Shown piece after piece: positions 47,901-56,900 of a DNA stretch of 64,000 nt; within the stretch, counting starts at the first letter, position 1, and the number at the start of each line of letters is the position of its first letter. Under the pieces are notes generated by a model, which saw nothing but the letters and a program-made list of their open reading frames with translations, had not been told where the DNA came from and did no database searches. This DNA is from Metellina segmentata (taxonomy: Eukaryota > Arthropoda > Arachnida > Araneae > Tetragnathidae), in contig OX375873.1 of assembly GCA_947359465.1 (NCBI GenBank), positions 42,070,437 through 42,134,436 of the forward strand. Reading direction: 5' to 3'. Made by a program: the position numbers and the translations under genes.

Positions 47901-50900
47901 GATGCCTTGAAGGAAGGGAACGACTTCGGGCTCTAGCACTTCACGCACGTACCTGTTGCTATTCAGATTACCCTCTATTCGTAGCAGCTGAGATCGCCCA
48001 TAATACGAAATCGCACCCCATAACATAACTCCGGGTGTTCGGCCACTATGACGTTCAATAACGCACTCTGGAAGGCAGCGTCCACCGTCATAGCGTCTAA
48101 CACGAATGCGGCCATCATGGTTCCACAAATTAAATCGGGATTCGTCAGAAAAGACATCTTGTTGCCTACCAGCCCGTCAGGCTCTGTGCTCGTGAGCCCA
48201 TTGCAGACGCAGCCGTTGATGGTTTGGCGTGAGGGGGATCCTGCATACAGTAATCCTTTTACGCAGTCCACGGTGCAGCAGACGTCGGCGAATTGACGAA
48301 ACCGACATTAGTACACCTGTAGCAGTAGACCAAAGTGCTACCAACTGTCTGGAGGAAGCTGTACGGTCATGTGGACCAGGGTGTCTAGCATCGCGCGCTG
48401 ACGGCACCTTCCCAGTTTTTCGATTTGTCCGGTGCTTGTCGGTCCACTGCTTCCAAACTCGCATTACTGTGGAACTGTTCCGCTGCACACGAGCTGCTAT
48501 TGCGCGATAAAAAAATCCTCCTTCATGAAGGCCGATGATTCTCCACCGTTCAAACTCTTTAATTTGTTGAAACTTCACTCTATTTCGTCGTGGAGGCATA
48601 CTTAGGTCTCACTAAATGTTTGCCACTAAAAAATAACCATGCACTATTTTCAACGTCCCGCTACAGTCCTCTATTTATACGCTTTTAGCATCAGTTCAGA
48701 GGGCGCTGCTCACACCACGCATGCGTGGGGGCTCTGAAACTTTACTACTTTGCATAACATCCTATAATTGACATTTGCTGCAAATTTCATTTAATTCGGA
48801 TGATTCCTTCATGGTGTTACATTTTTTACAAACAGCTGAGTAAATAGAATAATAAAGCCTTTTTTTCTGAAAACATGTGTCCAAATATTTTTGTCCGTAT
48901 AGTGTACATTTGTCATGAATATTTATTTGCTTCCGAGAATATCTATAGAAGTTACTACGCCTTTCCAACGCAAACATTCGCCAAAAAAAAAATGTTATCC
49001 ACCAGAGTCATCCTTATTTGCGAAGAAGTAGCTAATCAAACCTTTTCTTTTTTTGAAATTTCTTCAGGCTAAATTAAATTTGTATGGAATTCGTACATTA
49101 CGTAAAGCTAGAGAAAGAACCTACCGCGGAATCCTTCACTTCGGTCCACAGACTGTCTTTTCTCCCCAAAGGATTCCAGCTGATACTGAAAGATTAAATT
49201 TATATTAAAATGGAGGCGATAGACAAGTAAGATCTAGAACAAGTCAAAAGACACTCACATGAAAAGTAGAACCGTTTTCAATATGAGCCAAAAACATATC
49301 TTTAACGAATTTGGAACCATAGCAACAGTGGTCGCTCACGTATTCTAAACATGCTTCTCGGATATCTTCGGCACTCAACTGGCCTAAGCTGAAAAGGTTT
49401 GGATGGATGAATATTTGTTTCTTAAGAAACTACAACACGGAGGGCAGATTTTTTTTTCACTTTCAATAACTTCAGTTTGAAATGATTTATGAAGCTTTTA
49501 TTTTGCTTTTGGAAAATGTAACACGAAAGCTAGATAATTTACTGACAACAATTTCAGTTTGATATGATTTATGAAGCTTTTTTTTATCTTTAAATATAAG
49601 AAAGGATGTGGGTGTGTATATTCTCTATACAAATCTACACCGTTTGACAAATCCCCACCAAATTAATTTGGTACACTCATACTTTAGAACACTGCGAAAT
49701 ACATAAGCTATTTCTTTCCTGTCTTCAGACCAATCTACAGCTATAAAAATTGGCACATATGTAGTCCTAAAAGTGCCCCTCGAATCTCCAATTTTAAAAT
49801 ATGAAGTTTGTTTTCCTACAATAAATGGACATGGACAAGGAAACATGTTCTATAGGGTTTGTGTATTTGAGTTAACATAGGGAAATGTCACAGTCATAGT
49901 GCTTTATAAAGATGTAACACATATAGTAAGTATCGTAATAAGGCCGATATTACACTATAAAAGTTCTTTGACAAAAATCTTTTATAAATTGGTTTGACAA
50001 AGAATTATGATAGTGTAATGGTCAACTTTGATAAAGACGAGTTTTGTCAAAGTTTCTTTTATTAGTTGAAATTTGGCCTCCTCATCCACTATTTGATAAA
50101 AAAAACTTATGTTTATGCCTTTTCTATCCTACAGTTTCAATCACTAAAGACTACGTATATACTTTGGGATTTAATCAAATAATTCAAAAACCGGACAGGG
50201 CTGTGTCGGGACACGACCGCTAGGTTTAAGGCATAGAATACGTCAGTGAGGCCATATAAAGACTGAGAGTGAAAGAAATTAGTATAGGACTGGTTTAATA
50301 TCACACATCAAATGTTCATCGCTGCGCATATACATGTATCACAATTGGTGCACTCGCTGTTGATGTTGAACGTTGTGGATCATTATCGACCTCTATGGGT
50401 TGAACTTTTTGGATTTTTAGAATTTGTGCTCTTATTCAGAACTATTCGTATAAAATATTCTTTGACTGACTATATTATTGGACGAGTTTATCAATCTGTA
50501 TATCATTCCGATTTATTTGTATGTGTGAACTTTGGATTGAAAATTGTTTTATTCCGAGAAACCATCGTTGTCAAAGAACTTTTATAGTGTAATACCGGCC
50601 TAAAAATAATTTCAGTTTCAAGCTTTTATTTATTACTTTAGCAACGTAGCAACAAAATCCGAGTTAATCTGAATCTAGTATTAACAGACTAACGTAAATT
50701 GAACACGTGACTAATCAGTTTCCTTTCACATCGCAAAACTAAAAATCCTACATAATTATATTTGGTTAACATTGACCTTTCGGTAAAATCACATCTTGGT
50801 CTCCCTTTTCTCTTATTTCTTATCTCCCAAATTCTTTTCGAAAGTCACGTTTAGGTAAACAAAGAAAAGTCCAGCCTCCGATTTCTGCTTTACCACGTCG

Positions 50901-53900
50901 ATGCGCATTATAAAATATCGAGAATTTTATCGCATTAAAAAGTACCTTTGAAAGTTGGATCCACTTCACATTTAGGCAATCTATTTATTTTCGGTAATAA
51001 TTAGTGTAATTTAGGGCACCTTTTTTTTAGCTAAAAAATTGTTAGAGATTATTTATGATTTGGGCAGTTGATGTATCGTAACTGCTTAAGTTCATGTTGT
51101 AAAATTCTTTACTGTCAATAATGCATTGCATTTCTTAAGAAGTTTTGATATGATGGTACATATAGATACCTTTTGCTCAAAATACGTTTTCTTCAATGGT
51201 ATTTTTGAATGCGACTTTGTTTCTCTGACTGGGCATGAATCATGCTGGAAATATCGCACAAATATGTTTCATCCCATTAGGGATTTATATTTAACCCCCC
51301 TCCCTCAAACACACACACCATTTTAAAAGTAAATAAAAGTAGAAAATGAAACAAATAATTTATAAAAATATGTTATTACAACGAATACTCACAGAGTTAT
51401 GAAAACAATTGCTTACTTTTGCGGGGGAGCTCTTCTTATTGTAGATGGCTGAGGAAAAATTGCACTGGGAGTTGCAAATACTAAAAAAATAATTTGTCAA
51501 ATATTTATATTCTTTTTTCGCACACGGTGCTCTAAAATTGCGAGGTATTGTCCTCGGATCTTTCTTTTCGAGATTTAATCCGGACAGTCAACAAATACAA
51601 CTAAGTACCTTAGGTGAAATTGAAATAATTCTAATAGCTTTCAAAAATATCTTGGAAATCTTTTTTAAACTTATTTAAGGATTAATGGTTGAAAGAATAG
51701 ATTTTTTGTTTCTCTCTTCGGAAAACACAGCAATGTCTGCCCGCACCGGATGGGTTTATGTTTGTATATTCTCTGTACAAATCTACACCTTTTGACCAAT
51801 CTCCACCAAATTTGGTACACTTATACTTCAGAACACTGCGGAAAACAAAGGCTATTTCTTTCCTGTCTTTATACCAATCAATCTGTATCCATGAAAATTG
51901 ACAAATAGGTAGTCCTAAAAGTGCCTCTCAAAACCCCAATTTTAAAATCTAAAGTTTGTTTTTCTGCAATAATTGAAAATGGATGAGGAAACACGTTCTA
52001 AGGGTTTGTGAATGAATTGACACAGGGAAATGGCGCTGTCACGTTTTAGCTTGAAACCCCAGCAACGCCGGGTTATTCAGCTAGTATAATGTTGATCTGA
52101 TATCAGCATAATAAATTACTACATGCAATTTTAAATAATTAAAATAGCAATTTACTCTTTTGGTTTAAAAAGAATGATGGCAGGTGGCATCATTTCTAAA
52201 AGAAAATTTAAACAGTCGTTGATTCTCTATATAAGAAGGTTTTTTTTTATGTCAAGCTGGTAGGTGGCATTAGTCATTAGGGATACGACATCGACAGCAA
52301 AACATCAATGTTTATAAAACATCGTTCCGAAAACATCGATGTTTTTAAAATTCCATGTATTTAAACTTTTTCCTCCATTTCTTAAAACTGGTTTAGCAAC
52401 TAAGGATGCAACATCGACAGCAAAACATCGATGTTGATAATGCATCGCCCCCAAACTTTCGATGTTTTTTAAAATTCAATGCTTTTAAACGTTTTACCCC
52501 ATTTCTTATAACTGGTTTAGCAACTAGTGATGTGACATCATCTCCAATACATCGATGTTTTATTATAAAACATCAATGTTTTGAAAACATCGATGTCGTA
52601 TCCCTACTTTTCAGACCCTTCAACTTTGGTCACTTTGATCTAAAAGTATGTTCAGTTTGCTGATTATAAAAATTATTCTACTTGGTTATGTTTTAAATTT
52701 TTATAACGGTACTTTTTTCATTTAAAAATAAAACATCGACAACGTAAAAACATCGACAAGTATAAACATCGATGTTACAAAAACATGGATCCCAATACAT
52801 AGATGTTAAATACATCGATGTTTTGAAAACATTGACATCAATGTCGCATCCTTAGTAGTCATCTCGAGAAGTACGTGCATCCTGTACCTATTCCTAATGG
52901 AATGTCACTTGCCTTGGTTTTTTAATACGTTTTCGTCACTTAGCCAATAAAATTTTCCCAAGAAATTTCCCAAAATTTCTCTCTCTCTCAGCGTAGATTT
53001 GATTCAACCGCAAAAATCTTCCAAACGGCTACAAACTGCATTTAAAGGTACAAATATCGTGCAAGAGTATTTGAGTAGCGGAAGTAAAATCCTAGCATTT
53101 CGTCTGGTTTGTTTGTTCACACTTAAAATGCTTTTCATAACGTCTATTATGTTTAACATTGGATTTTTATGGGAAATATATGAATTTTTATTTCCATAAA
53201 ACAGTAATTAAAATATTTTTTTTCTATTAGGAACTCTTAATAACTTCTTTTTTTTTTTATATTTTCATCTGTGACTAAGATTTTAAGAAATTTTATACCT
53301 GTGTCTGGAACGAATCCTTCATTGATACTAGGAGCAGAAGGAATCACTCGAGCTGTGGATAACAAAAAAGTTCAAACTATCTGAAATAACATTAATTTAA
53401 TATGCAATTTCAATAAACTGTGAAATTGATCACAATTTAGAATTCAATGACATATTGGAAAATTATAAGTACTACAGCTTTATTGATAAGTCAAAAATTC
53501 TATTCGGAAAACTTTCACATTTAAGAAAAATACAGTTTTAGAAATTATAGATAAACCATGTTTGAGATAACAACTACCAGCATCACTCATCTTTATTATT
53601 ATAAAAGGAAGTGTCTGTGTGTATGTCTGAGTTTGTATGTGTATGGTCTGTCTTGACGAATCTATGGTACTTACAATAATGAGACTTGGCACATAGGTAA
53701 TCTAAATTTTTTGCTATTTTTTTTGGGCCCGAATTTTACAATTTTATCTAGAACATTTTAAAATTAATTTATTAATTGTTTTCATCATGCTTTCTTCCGT
53801 TCCGGAGAAGGATGAAGCACCACGATTTGGATATATTCGCTCTACGACAGCCTGTGGAACCAGTTGTTTGCACCCTCCTTCTTTCGGATTAACCGTACTT

Positions 53901-56900
53901 CGGTCGAGCACGGACTTCGACACAATAGGCGCACAAAGCGAAATAGAAACAGACCTAATAATTTACACGGACGGGTCCAAGACCACACATGGCGAAGTAT
54001 GGCATACAAAAATAACATGGAAATTTACACAAAAAATAGCACTTAATAACAACACAGTGGAGCAAGCCGAAAAACTGGCTATCCTCTTCACACTTGCATG
54101 GACAAAAACACAAACTTACACAACGTGCAATATCCGAACAGATAGACAATCGACAATAAAAACTTTACAAAAGTTCCAGACTAAAGACTCAATTGCGCAA
54201 CAAATCAGAACACTACTTAACGATAACTTTAATAACACGTTCATCAACTGGGTTAAAGCCCATATTGGCGTTACTGGAAATGAAATGGCCGACCAACTAT
54301 CCAAGGAAGCAGCAATGGGAGAAACTAATTTCACGGTCTTCGCCAAACTACCAAAGAGTCACGCTAAAAACCTTAAGAAGAAGGCAGCCCTAACAACATG
54401 GCAGGAGGGCTGGGAAGCCGGAGAAACAGGAAGAAGAACCGCATTTTTTCCAAAGATCAACCACAGGAAAGAACCATGTGGACCCTACCTCACGTCTTTT
54501 CACACAGGCCACGGACCCTTCCCCAGCTACCTAAGCAGATTTAAAGTAGCAACATCAAGCAACTGCCTCTGCGGACAAACAGGAACGCCAAACCACACCG
54601 TTTTCAACTGCCCCCTCACGTGTCTCCATAATCTACCACAACCAACAGACGAAAATTACAGGGCAAGGGCGACAAACACGGCAAGAAACAACCAAGCACA
54701 AGCAAAGATCATGCAAATTATGAAGTTCTTATAGGAAAACATCGACATCCTCCTTCAATAGGACTTGTTTACAATTAATTTAAGACATCTGAGAGATGCA
54801 TCTAGCTAGAAACATCTTAACAAATCTTATCAGCTTGAGATCTGAATAGCTATCTATATAGAGGGCGCTTTAGCAGCGAATTCCTACTGTGCGAGAGTGG
54901 TTTGGGGGGAACCAATCCTATAACTCGGCCGTCCTGCAATGGTTGCGACTTCGCATGTTAAAGTGGAGCTCTCGCTCAAAACATAACAGAAAAATTAATC
55001 ACATTTAAATCTTATGACACATATGAATAAACTACATGGAAATATACACTTAAACATAAAGAATAATTTAGAATCATCTAATTGAAAAAAAAATATGAAT
55101 TTTAAAAATTAAACATATAAAATAAATGGAAAATTAAAAAGTATTGTGTGAATCATCATTCAATTTTATAATTCTTAAAATAAAATGTAACAACAAAATG
55201 ACCACGTTCAGGAGCATTTCTAATAATATCAGTCTGCATTTCATCAGGGACAACAAGAAGTTCACATCCATCTACAAATTTGTAGAGAATTACGTTTTCA
55301 AGTCAGAAGTCTTGATAAGGTTGACTCTTTAAAATTTCTCTGACAGCAACAATTAGTGAATCTTGTTCTTGAGCTTTTTGGATTTTTAAAATTATCAGAT
55401 CAGAAGAGTTGAGGCTAAGCACCTATATTCGGCTTAATGCATCTACATGAGACATGCGGGAACCAGATCCGTGTTCCATCTCATAGTAAAAGTCTTCGAG
55501 CATTATTGCCCATCTAGCAAGTCCAGTATTTAAGTCTTTCTTGGTCATTGTTTTCGCAAAAGCATTATGATCAGTTATAATTTTAAAATGCATCCCTAAC
55601 ACATATACGCGGAATTTTTTAAAAGCTTCTATAACCTGCTAGAACTTCTAGTTCATAACTTGAGTATTTCCTCTCGGCGTCTGAGGTTTTTCGTGACATA
55701 TAGTGAACAGGATAAAATTGCTTATCGGAGACTGATTTCTGCAAGAGTACTGCACCGAATCCATCTATAGAGGCGTCTGTGTAAATTTGAATCTCAGCGT
55801 TTTGACGATAAATTTCTTAAACAGGAGACTGACAGAGTAAATTTTTCAATTGGTTAAATGAGTTTCTTTCTTTACTGTTAAACTGAAATAGGATATCTTT
55901 TTTCAAAAGATCACTAAGTGGCTTAGCAATGGTTGAAAAGGAGGGCAAAAATTTACGAAAGTATTTTGTTAAACCTAGATAACGTTGGACATCTTTGGTA
56001 GTTTTGGGCTCTGGGTAATGGAGAACTGCAGCTGTCTTGGAAGGGAAAGGGTAGAATTTACCTCCTTCAACGACGTGTCCAAGGAATTCGATTGATTTTT
56101 TTCTGAAGGAATTGATATTTCTTAAAGTTTATTTCAAGCCCATAATCACGAACAACTTCGAAAACTTGTTTCAGTTTTTGGATGCCATCAATCTCGTCCT
56201 TAGCCGTTATTACTAGATCGTCCATATAGGGTTTAACAAAGCCTTTGACAATCAAGTCTCGAAAAACACAATTAATGAATCGTTTAAAAAGAAATGGGGA
56301 TTTGCACAATCTAAAAGGCATAAGTAGAAATTGGTATTGCCCACTGTCTGTTACAAAATATTTGTAGGATCTGCTCTTTTCGTCTAATGGCACATGAAAA
56401 AAGCCGTTTTTGAAATCAATGGTACTACTGAAAACACTATCTTCTTGCAATTTATCTAAAATATCGTCTATGTTGGGAATTGGGTAATGACCTTTTTCTA
56501 TAATCCGTTTTAAGGGTCTGTAGTCAATACAAACTCTATGATCACCATTTTTCTTTTTCACCACAACCACAGAACTGGCATACTCTGAAGAGCAGGGTTC
56601 TATGATTTTGTTTGTTTCTCGACCATAGCACGTTCGGAGAATGGTTTAAGTTTAATAATTTTAAGTCTCCATCAGAAAAGAGAACGTGGCACATACCAAA
56701 AAAAAATAAGATGTTTCATAGAACCAAGAAAAACTATTTAAAAACACTCTTGCTATTTCCGACTATACAAAACACTTAGTATTAACTTTAAGGACAATAA
56801 AAAGATAGATAATGTCCTTGTCCAAACCTTTTCTGTTTTTAATTCATTGATCACATTTGCAATTATTAATTTTAAGGTTATAAAAATACTATAGTATGAA

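Larger units (their letters stand above)
46949..48906 (+). mobile_element. Tc1-C element, internally deleted and split
   Basis: Ends TACTATATGGACAAAAGTAT and its diverged inverse, ending TTTTTGTCCGTATAGTGTA. Just after the left end the coding part begins in mid-protein (ILVWGSFF...), so the 5' half is missing. A Tc1-D element (47448-48836) interrupts its 3' flank. In intron 5 of SSUH2-B. Confidence 0.82.

Noticed and set aside
50312..50587. 91-codon ORF as a gene
   Set aside because: It lies wholly inside a Harbinger-like MITE and runs into its TIR.
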